Shown piece by piece: positions 16,206 through 25,700 of a stretch of DNA of 64,000 nt. Where the stretch lies: the NCBI RefSeq assembly GCF_020164595.1, contig NZ_JAIQZE010000011.1:48911-112910 (forward strand). Direction: 5' to 3'. The translations under genes were made by a program, and so were the position numbers. This DNA is from Psychroflexus longus (GTDB lineage: Bacteria; Bacteroidota; Bacteroidia; Flavobacteriales; Flavobacteriaceae). The notes beneath the pieces are model-generated. The model searched no databases. It saw nothing but the letters and a program-made list of their open reading frames with translations, and was not told where the DNA came from. Within the stretch, counting starts at the first letter, position 1. Every line of letters starts with the position of its first letter.

Positions 16206-17552
16206 TTAACTGAAATCATTTATTCTATCGCTTAAGTCATAAATTTTAGCATTAGCTGGTAAAACCTTTTCTATAATACTACTTCCGGCTGCACTTCTGT
16301 AACCACCTGCACAGTGAACCACAACGGGCTTATCTGTAGGAATATATTTTGCAGAATCTCTCAATTCATTAAGTGGATGATTCTTAGCAGATTCAAACTT
16401 TTTACCTTCATTGAATTCACTTGGATTTCTAATATCGATAATTGTATAATGATCTGGATTTTGCTTAAAGTCTGTGTAATCAAAATCCTCTGAAGATTCA
16501 AACTGAGTTTGTCCTAAGGTTAAAACAGCTTTTATTTGTGATTCATAGCCAATTTTAGCAATTCTAGAAACAACTTCATCATATTCAGAAATAGAATTCA
16601 ACACCAAATAAAATTTTTCGTTTGGCTTTATAATCGCTCCAATCCAAGTCTCAATCTTGTCATTTTCAGTCCTTGCCATAATGTTGATACTTCCTGAGAT
16701 ATGGCTAGCTTTAAAATCAGCTTGAGGTCTTGTATCCACAATTGTAGCATCTGCGTCAAATTTCTCAACATTTAGGTGAACGAGGATATTAGAAATGGAA
16801 GCTCTGAAGTTTTCTGCTCCGGTTTTATTTATATCTACATCATGTCCAAAATATGATGGAATAAAAGGTTGACCGTCAAGAATTTCATTTACAAACTCTT
16901 CTTCAGTTTGTTCCTGGAAAGCCCAGTTACCAATTCTCTCATTTCCCAATGTACTTGTTGTATCATCACTCATATTTTTACCGCATAAACTCCCTGCTCC
17001 ATGAGCTGGATAGACCCAAACATTATCAGACAAGTGATTGTACTTTGTGGTCATAGTTTTGTACATGGCTTGAGCAAGTTCTTTACGTTTGGCTGTCATA
17101 TTACCTGCTTTTTCTCTCAAATCGGGTCTTCCTACATCACCTATAAACAAAGTATCACCTGTGAAAATAGCTTCTTTGGTTGTTGCATCATCTACAGCGT
17201 GAACAGTGATTCCATCTGGTGAATGACCTGGTGTATGAATACATTTGAAGGTGATATCCTCCATTTTCAATTCATCTCCTTCATCAAATGCGTGATGAGG
17301 ATAGTCAGCACCAACTAATTTACTTACATAAATAGTAGCTCCAGTCTCTTTATGAATTTGTAAGTGACTACTCACAAAATCCGCATGAGGATGAGTTTCA
17401 AAAACAGCAACTATTTTAGCATCATTTTCTTCAGCAAATTCATAATAAGGCTGTGGATCCCTTGCAGGATCAACAACAGCCATTTTTCCATTGCTTACAA
17501 TGGCGTATGAAAGATGTGATAAAGGTTTGTCGTTATATTGTTTAATTGTCAT
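16206..17552 (-). CDS. MBL-fold persulfide dioxygenase-like protein fused to rhodanese domains
   Basis: A 448-residue cytosolic protein. Residues 1-235 form a metallo-beta-lactamase domain of the ETHE1 type with HPHADF (residues 54-59), HTPGHSPDG and GDTLFIGDVGRPDL, the iron-binding pattern of persulfide dioxygenases, which oxidise glutathione or related persulfides to sulfite. Two rhodanese domains follow (about 255-350 and 365-448). The first lacks a catalytic Cys; the second has VVVHCAGGYRSA with the active Cys. It lies 15 nt downstream of the HMA gene and close to a Crp/Fnr gene, so a sulfide- or persulfide-handling operon is inferred. Confidence 0.92.
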   Translation of the reverse strand: MTIKQYNDKPLSHLSYAIVSNGKMAVVDPARDPQPYYEFAEENDAKIVAVFETHPHADFVSSHLQIHKETGATIYVSKLVGADYPHHAFDEGDELKMEDITFKCIHTPGHSPDGITVHAVDDATTKEAIFTGDTLFIGDVGRPDLREKAGNMTAKRKELAQAMYKTMTTKYNHLSDNVWVYPAHGAGSLCGKNMSDDTTSTLGNERIGNWAFQEQTEEEFVNEILDGQPFIPSYFGHDVDINKTGAENFRASISNILVHLNVEKFDADATIVDTRPQADFKASHISGSINIMARTENDKIETWIGAIIKPNEKFYLVLNSISEYDEVVSRIAKIGYESQIKAVLTLGQTQFESSEDFDYTDFKQNPDHYTIIDIRNPSEFNEGKKFESAKNHPLNELRDSAKYIPTDKPVVVHCAGGYRSAAGSSIIEKVLPANAKIYDLSDRINDFS

Positions 17553-17567
17553 AGTAATTTCTTTTGA

Positions 17568-17837
17568 TTATTGATTCATTTTTCCAGTGGCACAACTTAT
17601 AAACGATTTCGCCTTATTCAGGTAAGTATTGGCATTTCCAAGTACCGGATAACCTAAATTTCTTAATTTTTCTTCAACTGTTTTTAATGAAGATTCTTCA
17701 GCATAGGCAAACTCTACTGAAGATTCTTCTGCATTGATATTCACCTCTGAAATACCATCAATTGATATTAAGTTTTTAGAAATGGTACTGGCACAACCGC
17801 CACATTTTAAATTTTGTACTATTATCTTTGTTTGCAT
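17568..17837 (-). CDS. Heavy-metal-associated (HMA) domain protein
   Basis: An 89-residue ferredoxin-like HMA protein with the metal motif KCGGCAS (Cys12, Cys15) near the N-terminus, as in CopZ/Atx1 chaperones. The C-terminal tail (FISCATGKMNQ) adds a third cysteine, Cys82, beyond the usual domain. Copper or zinc carriage is the standard role. In this operon with a persulfide dioxygenase-like enzyme, a thiol-transfer or metal/sulfur-sensing role is also possible, but that is inference. It lies 15 nt before the MBL gene, with no terminator between them. Confidence 0.85.
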   Translation of the reverse strand: MQTKIIVQNLKCGGCASTISKNLISIDGISEVNINAEESSVEFAYAEESSLKTVEEKLRNLGYPVLGNANTYLNKAKSFISCATGKMNQ

Positions 17838-17955
17838 TTTATTTAATTTTAAATATCAACACTTGAATTAAGTTGTTATTGAATTCAGAGTAAAGCTGAA
17901 TTTAAATCTAAAGCAAGTGTCAAATTTTCAACAAAATAAAGGAAATATATGAACT

Positions 17956-17975
17956 GTAACAGTAACAAAAGTTAC
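17956..17975. promoter_or_regulatory. Candidate Crp/Fnr operator upstream of the HMA/MBL operon
   Basis: The sequence GTAAC-a-GTAAC-aaaa-GTTAC holds a perfect inverted repeat (GTAAC, 4 nt, GTTAC; 17962-17975) plus an extra direct copy of GTAAC. It lies about 120-140 nt upstream of the HMA ATG, next to the gene of a Crp/Fnr-family regulator. Binding is not shown. Confidence 0.4.
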
Positions 17976-17980
17976 GGATG

Positions 17981-18616
17981 CTAATCAATATCAATTAATT
18001 TAATGGAATTCCTATTCAATTTAATTCGATTGGTTTTTTCTAGCCTTTTGAGAAGTCTGGAGATTACAACCCGACTGGTATGGAGGTCGAATGCAATGTC
18101 TTGATGCGTAACTTTAATTTCTGAATCATTATAGTATTTAGACTTATTTTTTAGATATTCCAGTAAACGCTCGTCCATTTTCTTGAAAGCGATGCTATCG
18201 ATAGTTGCCAGAACCTCCATGAGACGTTGATGATAGCTATCAAAAATGAAATTTCTCCAGGATTTGTATTTCCCGAGCCATTCTTCCATTTTTTCTACAG
18301 GAATCATCAACAGTGAAGAATCCGTTTCTGCTACCGCCCGTATTTCACTGACAGACGAACCTGTGCAGCATGAAAGTGTCATCGCACAGGTTTCTCCTTT
18401 CTCCAAAAAATAAAGCATAAGTTCAAAACCATCCTCATCTTCTCGCATCACTTTGACCACTCCGTCTATAAGTAATGGCATCGCAGACAAATATTGACCA
18501 GTTCTAATTAATTCGTCCCCAGAATTTACGTGTTTAATAACTCCAATGTCATTGATTTCTTGAAGCAATTCATCTTCAAAAAGATGTCCATAATTTTTTT
18601 TTATTTCTTCCAGCAT
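17981..18616 (-). CDS. Crp/Fnr family transcriptional regulator, cysteine-containing
   Basis: A 211-residue regulator with an N-terminal cyclic-nucleotide-binding-like barrel (about residues 10-120) and a C-terminal winged helix (about 145-205, with the recognition region HTSRVVISRLLKRLEK). Three cysteines lie in one loop of the sensor barrel (Cys77, Cys83 and Cys84 in ETCAMTLSCCTGSS). The usual cAMP-binding residues are not evident. The cysteine cluster could sense thiols, persulfide, metal or an iron-sulfur cluster. It sits upstream of the HMA/MBL-rhodanese genes on the same strand and probably controls them. Confidence 0.88.
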   Translation of the reverse strand: MLEEIKKNYGHLFEDELLQEINDIGVIKHVNSGDELIRTGQYLSAMPLLIDGVVKVMREDEDGFELMLYFLEKGETCAMTLSCCTGSSVSEIRAVAETDSSLLMIPVEKMEEWLGKYKSWRNFIFDSYHQRLMEVLATIDSIAFKKMDERLLEYLKNKSKYYNDSEIKVTHQDIAFDLHTSRVVISRLLKRLEKTNRIKLNRNSIKLIDID

Positions 18617-18627
18617 TTGCTTAATTG

Positions 18628-18635
18628 TATTTTTG
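18628..18635 (+). promoter_or_regulatory. Candidate -7 element for the pseudouridine synthase gene
   Basis: TATTTTTG fits TAnnTTTG, 29 nt before the ATG at 18665, in the divergent region with the Crp/Fnr gene. The -33 half is not clear. Confidence 0.4.
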
Positions 18636-18664
18636 TTTAAATATAAAACGCAAGTCTTATTTAG

Positions 18665-19225
18665 ATGGCAAATTTTAAAATATTTAAGCCTTATGGCATG
18701 TTAAGTCAGTTCGTTAATAACGAAAAGCGAAGGAGAAACAAAAGACTTCTAGGTGAACTCGGCGATTTTCCTGAAGGAATTATGTCTGTTGGCCGTCTGG
18801 ATCAGGACTCTGAAGGTTTATTGTTTCTTACTACGGATGGGAAGTTTAGCCATAAAATTACATCAACAGGTATTGAAAAAGAATACTGGGCTCAGGTAGA
18901 CGGAGAAGCCACAGAAGAGCATGTTGCTGAACTTTCAAAAGGTGTTGAAATAAGCATTTACGGGAAACCTTATTACACTAAATCCTGTGAAGTTCGCTTG
19001 ATGACTCCGCCAGACGATTTGCCTAGACGTGCGAAAGACATCAGAAACGAAGATGAACATGGAAGAACGTCATGGCTATCGATTACGCTCACCGAAGGAA
19101 AATATAGACAGGTACGCAAAATGACAGCTAAAGTGGGTTTGCCAACTTTGAGGTTAATTCGCTACAGAATAGGAGAGGAGACGATTGAAAATATGAAGCC
19201 TGAAGAAATAAGAGATTTAATCTAA
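18665..19225 (+). CDS. rluE: 23S rRNA pseudouridine synthase, RluE-like
   Basis: A 186-residue RsuA/RluB/E/F-family pseudouridine synthase without an S4 RNA-binding domain, which fits RluE (position 2457 of 23S rRNA in E. coli). The catalytic aspartate is in GRLDQDSEGLL (Asp46). The N-terminal KPYGMLSQF and the later GKYRQVRKMTAKVGLPTLRLIR are the conserved family segments. It stands alone and its stop is 2 nt from the stop of the convergent DUF1853 gene. The exact target nucleotide in this organism is not certain. Confidence 0.88.
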   Translation: MANFKIFKPYGMLSQFVNNEKRRRNKRLLGELGDFPEGIMSVGRLDQDSEGLLFLTTDGKFSHKITSTGIEKEYWAQVDGEATEEHVAELSKGVEISIYGKPYYTKSCEVRLMTPPDDLPRRAKDIRNEDEHGRTSWLSITLTEGKYRQVRKMTAKVGLPTLRLIRYRIGEETIENMKPEEIRDLI

Positions 19226-19227
19226 AG

Positions 19228-20073
19228 CTACCACCAAACCACAAAGCATTTGCTGGTTTCACCATTTTTATTTTTTCTGAACAACATGACCGATTGCTTT
19301 TTATCCATAAATTCTTGAAGTTGATATAAAACTTTTGAATAGGAATGCCACTCAGTATGCTGAGTTTCATCTGTATACCAGTTTATTTTCTTCGGAATAT
19401 AAAACTCATGGTATTTCCATTTTTTATTTAAAAATTCCTCGAGTGTATAAAAATAACCAGTTACTGCTTTTAGGTTTGTTCTAAAAAAACGACTTCGGCA
19501 ATTCACAGGAAGGAAAAGAATTGCCTTAAAACAAACTTTCTGTTTAACTTTCCAGGGATCTATATTATACTTACTTAAAAAACTTTCTGCCTTAGGATGA
19601 AAAAGTAGGGGAAATTGCTGAGCTCTTAATTTTTCAATCTTATCAATAAACCTGTCACGTCTATTTGGACCGATCCAGCAATAGTCAGGATCTTCATGAA
19701 GACGATCATCATAAAGATAAATTTTATTAATTAATTCAGTGTGGATGATCTTATCTTCAGTGGTATCCCGAATAATGAAATCAAATTCACCAATTGTGGT
19801 CTTATTATCAATAACCTGTAAGCTGTAAGCTAATTCTTCAAAATGCTGAGATTTTTCCAAATAGTATTTTAAAAATATCTCAGCTCTTTTCCCAACGAAA
19901 TTGAAAGCTCTGGCTTCTTCAAACGGAAAACTTTCGATTTGCTTGATTTCTGAAAGCAAGTCGAATTCAAAAGTTGAAATATTTGTTCCAGGAAGATGGT
20001 CAATCATCAACTTCGTATTCATAAAACCCTTAAATTGTTTTAAAATCTGAAAATCGGTATCTTTAGTCTGCAA
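19228..20073 (-). CDS. DUF1853 family protein
   Basis: A 281-residue protein resembling DUF1853: [12 protein letters not shown], the segment GEFDFIIRD, and [12 protein letters not shown], which together recall a PD-(D/E)xK-nuclease-like core (acidic residues followed by ExxxK-type strand). No signal peptide or membrane helix is seen. Its function is not known to me. The start overlaps the deoD stop by 11 nt, so it is the last gene of a deoC-deoD-DUF1853 operon, although a role in nucleoside salvage is not implied by the sequence itself. Confidence 0.72.
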   Translation of the reverse strand: MQTKDTDFQILKQFKGFMNTKLMIDHLPGTNISTFEFDLLSEIKQIESFPFEEARAFNFVGKRAEIFLKYYLEKSQHFEELAYSLQVIDNKTTIGEFDFIIRDTTEDKIIHTELINKIYLYDDRLHEDPDYCWIGPNRRDRFIDKIEKLRAQQFPLLFHPKAESFLSKYNIDPWKVKQKVCFKAILFLPVNCRSRFFRTNLKAVTGYFYTLEEFLNKKWKYHEFYIPKKINWYTDETQHTEWHSYSKVLYQLQEFMDKKQSVMLFRKNKNGETSKCFVVWW

Positions 20074-20764
20074 GCTCTAAGGCGATTTTGATCATTTGAT
20101 TAAATGTAGTTTCACGTTCTTCTGCAGATGTCTTTTCTCCTGTAATTAATGAATCTGAAATAGTCAGGATAGCCAATGCATTGACATGATGCTTAGCAGC
20201 TATAGAATACAACCCAGAGGCTTCCATTTCTACACACAAAACATCATAAGCTGACCACATTTCATGATCTTTTGGATCATCTGTGTAAAAAAAGTCAGAT
20301 GAAAGTACATTGCCAGCTTTAAATGAAATATCAAGCTTTCTAGCAGTTTGGATAGCCTTGTCAAACAACTTGAAACTTGCTGTAGGGGCAAAGTCTCCAC
20401 CTTTAAATCTGTTTCTGTTTAAAGAAGAGTTGGACGATGCTGCCATGGCAATGACAACATCTCGCATTTCAACTTCTTTTTTTATAGCACCAGCACTACC
20501 GACTCTAATCAGATTTTTTACTCCAAATTCAGTGATAAGCTCGTGTGCATAAATACTGATGGATGGAATTCCCATTCCAGTTCCCTGCACCGATACTTGT
20601 TGTCCTTTATAGGTGCCAGTATAGCCTAGCATACCACGGACTTCATTATAACATGTGGCATTTTCAAGAAAAGTTTCAGCGATCCATTTGGCTCTTAGTG
20701 GATCTCCGGGTAAAAGTATAGTTTCGGCGATATCGCCTTTATTAGCGTCGATGTGTACACTCAT
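20063..20764 (-). CDS. deoD: Purine nucleoside phosphorylase, DeoD type
   Basis: A 233-residue hexameric-type phosphorylase that splits purine (deoxy)nucleosides into base and (deoxy)ribose-1-phosphate. The phosphate site [11 protein letters not shown] (from residue 18), the QGTGMGIPS loop, the RVGSAGAI strand and the [12 protein letters not shown] ribose-binding segment all match DeoD. SDS after ILTI gives the catalytic Asp region (TISDSL). It lies 10 nt downstream of deoC, so the pentose phosphate it releases can be fed on to glycolysis, though a phosphopentomutase is not in this window. Confidence 0.95.
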   Translation of the reverse strand: MSVHIDANKGDIAETILLPGDPLRAKWIAETFLENATCYNEVRGMLGYTGTYKGQQVSVQGTGMGIPSISIYAHELITEFGVKNLIRVGSAGAIKKEVEMRDVVIAMAASSNSSLNRNRFKGGDFAPTASFKLFDKAIQTARKLDISFKAGNVLSSDFFYTDDPKDHEMWSAYDVLCVEMEASGLYSIAAKHHVNALAILTISDSLITGEKTSAEERETTFNQMIKIALELAD

Positions 20765-20774
20765 TTTTTAATTT

Positions 20775-21431
20775 TTAGTAAGTTGAATTAGATGAAGTTC
20801 CTTCTACAATTGCAATTCCTGCTGAAGCACCAATTCTGGAAACTCCAAGGTCGATGTATTTTTTGGCAGTCTCTGTATCTCTTATACCTCCGGAAGCTTT
20901 AATTTTTACTTTATCTGATATATTATCTTTCATAATTTTAACTGCTTCCAAAGTTGCACCGTGACTTCCAAAACCAGTAGAGGTTTTTACATAATTAGCA
21001 CCTGCTTTTTCTGAAAGCTGACAGGCAACAGCTATTTCATCGTCCTTAAGATTACATATTTCTAATATCACTTTCAGAGTGTGATTTCCTATAGCAGTCT
21101 TCACAGCTTTTATATCAGCTTCCACATAATCGTAGTCTTTAGACTTTAATTTTCCCTGATGAATGACCATATCTATTTCAGTAGCACCGTCAGCAATGGC
21201 TTGTTTTGCTTCTTCGACTTTGGCTTTTGTGGTACATGCACCAAGAGGAAAACCGACAACAGTACAAATTTTAGATCCAGAATCTTTAAGTATTTCAGCA
21301 GCCTCTTTTACATAGCTTGAATTAATGCAAACCGTTGCAAATTTGTAAGCGATAGCTTCCTCACAAATATTATGTATCTGTTTTAGAGTAGCGTCTGCAT
21401 TTAATAAAGTATGGTCTATATAAGTATTCAT
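20775..21431 (-). CDS. deoC: Deoxyribose-phosphate aldolase
   Basis: A 218-residue class I aldolase that cleaves 2-deoxyribose-5-phosphate to glyceraldehyde-3-phosphate and acetaldehyde. The Schiff-base lysine is Lys149 in VKTSTGFG, the helper lysine is Lys178 in KASGGIRD, and the acid Asp87 lies in EIDMVI. The N-terminal IDHTLL is conserved. It heads the deoC-deoD operon for deoxynucleoside breakdown, which fits an organism that also secretes a nuclease. Confidence 0.95.
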   Translation of the reverse strand: MNTYIDHTLLNADATLKQIHNICEEAIAYKFATVCINSSYVKEAAEILKDSGSKICTVVGFPLGACTTKAKVEEAKQAIADGATEIDMVIHQGKLKSKDYDYVEADIKAVKTAIGNHTLKVILEICNLKDDEIAVACQLSEKAGANYVKTSTGFGSHGATLEAVKIMKDNISDKVKIKASGGIRDTETAKKYIDLGVSRIGASAGIAIVEGTSSNSTY

Positions 21432-21514
21432 AGTGGTTTGAATGATTTTTGAGTAAATATAAAAGTTTGTAATCGATATAAGAAATAATACCCGAAGAAT
21501 ATTGATAGCAAGGG

Positions 21515-21545
21515 TTTGCAGTATTCAGAATATGTTGTACTTTTG
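21515..21545 (+). promoter_or_regulatory. Promoter of rpsF-rpsR-rplI
   Basis: TTTG (21515-21518), a spacer of 19 nt and TACTTTTG (21538-21545) form a textbook Bacteroidota promoter. The leader to the rpsF ATG is short (26 nt after the -7 box). Confidence 0.85.
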
Positions 21546-21571
21546 CAGGCATTAAAATAAAACAAATATTT

Positions 21572-21910
21572 ATGAATCATTATGAAACTGTTTTCATCTT
21601 GAATCCCGTTTTATCTGAAGACCAGATAAAGGAAACAGTAAAGAAATACGAAGATTTTCTTGTTTCGAAAGGTGCAGAGATGGTAAACAAAGAAGATTGG
21701 GGCCTAAAAAAATTGGCTTACCCGATCCAGCACAAAAAGAGTGGTTTTTACCACTTACTTGAGTACAAAGTAGATGGAACTACCATCGAGCCTTTAGAAG
21801 TCATGTTTAGAAGAGACGAGAGAATGATGCGTTATTTAACCGTTAAATTGGATAAACATGCTATTGATTGGGCTAAAGAACGAGTTAAACGAATTAAAAC
21901 TGGCGCGTAA
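21572..21910 (+). CDS. rpsF: 30S ribosomal protein S6
   Basis: A 112-residue S6 protein starting [19 protein letters not shown], followed by the conserved [15 protein letters not shown] segment (here [16 protein letters not shown]) and [10 protein letters not shown]6 pairs with S18 on the platform of the 30S subunit. It is the first gene of the conserved rpsF-rpsR-rplI operon; rpsR begins 2 nt after its stop. Confidence 0.98.
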   Translation: MNHYETVFILNPVLSEDQIKETVKKYEDFLVSKGAEMVNKEDWGLKKLAYPIQHKKSGFYHLLEYKVDGTTIEPLEVMFRRDERMMRYLTVKLDKHAIDWAKERVKRIKTGA

Positions 21911-21912
21911 TT

Positions 21913-22209
21913 ATGGCAACAATTGAAGAACAATCGAAAGGAAAGAACGACGGTGAGATTAGATATCTGACCCCGTTAGATATAGAAACTAAAAGTAAAA
22001 AGCGTTTTGATCGTTTCAGAAGAGCTGACATTAAGTATATCGATTACAAAAATGCTGACTTCTTGATGGAATTTGTAAACGAACAAGGTAAGATTTTACC
22101 AAGACGTTTAACAGGAACTTCTTTAAAATACCAAAGAAAAGTATCTCAAGCTATAAAGCGTTCTCGCCACTTAGCTTTGATGCCATACGTTGGTGATTTA
22201 TTAAAATAA
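21913..22209 (+). CDS. rpsR: 30S ribosomal protein S18
   Basis: A 98-residue S18 protein with an acidic/charged N-terminal extension and the conserved core [30 protein letters not shown], then [18 protein letters not shown]. The zinc-binding cysteines found in some S18 proteins are absent (C-minus form). It binds S6 in the 30S platform and lies between rpsF and rplI. Confidence 0.98.
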   Translation: MATIEEQSKGKNDGEIRYLTPLDIETKSKKRFDRFRRADIKYIDYKNADFLMEFVNEQGKILPRRLTGTSLKYQRKVSQAIKRSRHLALMPYVGDLLK

Positions 22210-22221
22210 AAAAGGCAAAAA

Positions 22222-22671
22222 ATGGAAATTATACTAAAAAAAGACGTTGATAATCTTGGTTTTGCCGATGACCTTGTCTCTGTAAAAAATGGATATGGTC
22301 GTAACTTTTTAATACCTCAAGGACTTGCTGTATTGGCAACTCCTTCAGCAAGAAAGGTTTTGGCAGAAAACCTTAAGCAACGTGCTTACAAAGAAAAGAA
22401 AATTGTAGATGAAGCTAAATCATTAGCTGAAAAAGCAAAAGAACTCGATATCAAAATATCTTCCAAAACAGGAGCAGGTGATAAACTTTTCGGAAGTATT
22501 ACCTCTGGTAACCTTCAGGACATATTAGCAAAACACGATGTCGATATTGATAAGAAATATATTACTATACTAGGTGGAAACATCAAACGTTTAGGTCAAT
22601 ATGATGCTAAACTAAGATTCCACAGAGATGTAATCTTAGACTTCACCTTTGAAGTCATTGCTGAAAACTAG
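22222..22671 (+). CDS. rplI: 50S ribosomal protein L9
   Basis: A 149-residue L9 protein: N-terminal domain MEIILKKDVDNLGFADDLVSVKNGYGRNFLIPQGLA is the classical signature region, followed by the long connecting helix (residues about 40-75) and the C-terminal rRNA-binding domain. It is the last gene of the operon, followed by a strong terminator. Confidence 0.98.
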   Translation: MEIILKKDVDNLGFADDLVSVKNGYGRNFLIPQGLAVLATPSARKVLAENLKQRAYKEKKIVDEAKSLAEKAKELDIKISSKTGAGDKLFGSITSGNLQDILAKHDVDIDKKYITILGGNIKRLGQYDAKLRFHRDVILDFTFEVIAEN

Positions 22672-22702
22672 CATGATTGATAAAGCAACAATTTTTAATT
22701 AC

Positions 22703-22734
22703 AAAGCCGACCTATATTGTCGGCTTTATTTTTT
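22703..22734 (+). terminator. Terminator of the rpsF operon
   Basis: A 9-bp stem AAAGCCGAC / GTCGGCTTT with a 7-nt loop and ATTTTTT, 32 nt after rplI. Confidence 0.88.
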
Positions 22735-22757
22735 CAAACACTTAAACAATTCATAAT

Positions 22758-25700
22758 ATGAAAAAAAGCTACATTTTTATTTTAATGTTTTTTATTGGGT
22801 TATCAACTTCTATGGCTCAAGTAACAACATCGACCATGTCTGGTCTTGTAAAAGATAATGCTGGAATTACATTGCCTGGAGCCAATGTTGTAGCTACTCA
22901 TATTCCTACAGGTTCAGTGTATGGAGCTATGACCAATATTGATGGAAGATTTAGACTTAACAATATGAGAATCGGTGGTCCTTACCAAGTAAAGATTTCT
23001 TATGTCGGGTTTGAAACTAAAACTCTTGAAAACATCAATCTAGATCTTGGTGAGACTTACAATATTGACGTAACTCTTGTAACAACATCCAATGCTCTGG
23101 ATGAAGTCTTAATTACCGTTTCAGACAATCCAACGTTTTCAAGTGAAAGGACTGGTGCAGCAACGCAAATTACCAGCAAAGATTTAAAAAGACTGCCAAC
23201 TATTTCCAGATCTGCACAAGATTTTACAAGGTTGGAACCTTCCGCAAGTGGAAATTCATTTGGAGGTAGAAATGATCAATTCAATAATTTCAGTTTAGAT
23301 GGTGCTGTTTTCAATAATCCCTTTGGATTGGATTCTCCAACACCAGGGGGGCAAACCGGCGCACAACCAATTTCTCTGGACGCTATTGAACAAATAAAAG
23401 TAACAACTGCACCTTATGATGTGACCTTGTCTGGTTTTACCGGAGCTTCTGTAAATGCTGTTACCAAAAGTGGTGATAATACTTTTAAGGGTACGGTGTA
23501 TTCTTTTTTTAGAAACGAAGATCTCACTGGCGGTAAAATTGAAGGACAAGATGTCCCAAGAAATGACTTAGAGCAAATTCAATATGGAGTTAGCGTTGGT
23601 GGACCTATCGTTGAAAATAAATTATTCTTTTTTGCCAATTTCGAAAAAGACGATAGAACTGATCTTGGTGCTCCTTTTGCACCCAACCGAGGAACAGGAG
23701 CGATCAACGAATCCAGAGTATTAGCTTCAGACATGATGGCGGTTTCAAACGCATTAGGACAGCTAGGTTATGATACTGGAAGATTTGAAAATTTCAATTA
23801 TAATTCAGAGTCCACTAAAGGGATTTTGAAACTGGATTGGAACATCAATCAAAACCATAAAGCAGCTTTGATTTATAACTTCTTGAGAGCTTCCAAAGAC
23901 AATTCAGCCAACAGAACAGCTCTTGGCTTCAGAGGACCGAGTCCATCGGTTATACAGTTTGAAAATTCAGGATATGAGATCAATAACAATTTGAACTCAG
24001 TTCAGTTTGAATTGAATTCTACTTTCGGAAATAAATATTCTAATAAATTTCAGGCCGGATATACTTATTTTGATGACTTTAGAAATCCATTTTCAACTCC
24101 AGCACCTCCTATCACTATACAGGATGGTAGTGGATCCAATTATATTATCGCTGGACACGAGCCGTTTTCTATTAACAATGAATTACAGCAGAAGGTATTT
24201 CAAGTTACCAACAATTTCAACATTTTTGTAGGAGATCACTCGGTGACTCTTGGAGCTTCATTTGAACGTTTTGAATTTGATAATTCATTCAATTTAGCGG
24301 GTTATGATAATTTCGGAAATCCAAATGGTTACTTCGGTACCTTCAATGCGTATCCATCTGTCGATGCATTTTTGGCTGATGCTAATGCAGGTAGCCAAAG
24401 TGCAATTGCTCAGAATCTAGCATTCGCTCAAAATGTATTTGAGTCTAGAAACGCCAATGGTGTAGGAAATGATGGAGGCTGGAGATTGTCTGAAACCAAT
24501 GTAGGTCAATTGTCTTTTTATGCTCAGGATGAGTGGAGCATGACCAATAACTTCAAATTTACTTATGGTTTAAGACTAGACAAGCCATTGTACTTTGATA
24601 CGGATGAAAAGATTCAAGAATTTATCGATATCGATAATGGTGCTTCTGTGGACCCTACGACAGTTTATTACGATCCAGAAACCAATTCAGAAACTACATT
24701 AAATTCAACTCAACTACCAACAGATGAATTTTTGATTTCTCCAAGGCTTGGATTTAACTGGGATGTTAGAAACGATAAAACTTTACAAATAAGAGGTGGG
24801 ACTGGAATTTTCACAGGTAGATTACCGTTTGTTTGGATTGGTAACCAGGTGAGTGGTGCAGACCAGGGGTTCTTCCAAATTGTAGATCCAGAATTTAAAT
24901 TTCCACAAGTATGGAGAAGCAATGTAGGATTAGACTATAAATTTGATAACGGTATCATTGCATCTACAGACATTTCTTACACTGAAGATATAAATGCAGC
25001 ACATGTTCAAAACTGGGGATTAAAAGAACCAACACAAACTTTGGCTGGAGTGGACAGCAGAGCGATTTACGCTGAATCTGATAAAGGTGAAAATAATGCT
25101 TACGTTTTTACAAATTCTAACAAAGGAAGGATCTTTAATGCAGTAGGTACTTTAAAGAAGAGTTTTAATAATGGTTTATATGTAAGTACTTCTTATAGTT
25201 ATTTAAATGCCAAAGACGTTAACTCTATCGAAGCTGAAATTACAGGAGATGCATTTACTTTTAATCCAACAGTAGGAAATGCCAACAACGATGTTTTAGG
25301 ATTTTCAAAATATGGAGATACTCACCGTTTTATTGCTGTTATTTCTAAAAACTTCCAGTATGGATCAAAAAATCAATGGGAAACAACAGTTTCCAGTTTT
25401 ATAGAATATGCTAAAGGAGGTCGTTACAATTATACGTACGGCGGTGACATCAATAATGATGGTTCCAACATCAACGACCTTATTTATATTCCAACCACTG
25501 AAGAATTAGCCAGAATGCAATTTTCAGGACCAGGTCAGGCCGATGCATTCAATGCTTTCATAGAAGACAATGATTATATGAAAGATAATAGAGGAAGTTA
25601 TTTTGAAAGATATGGAGCTTTGGCGCCCTGGAGAAGTACAGTAGACGTAAGAGTTTTACAAGATTATAACTTTAAAGTATCAGGAGATAGAATCAATACT

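Noticed and set aside
21546..21571. Possible S6:S18 autoregulatory leader before rpsF
   Set aside because: Only 26 nt separate the -7 element from the ATG, too little for the known structured leader.
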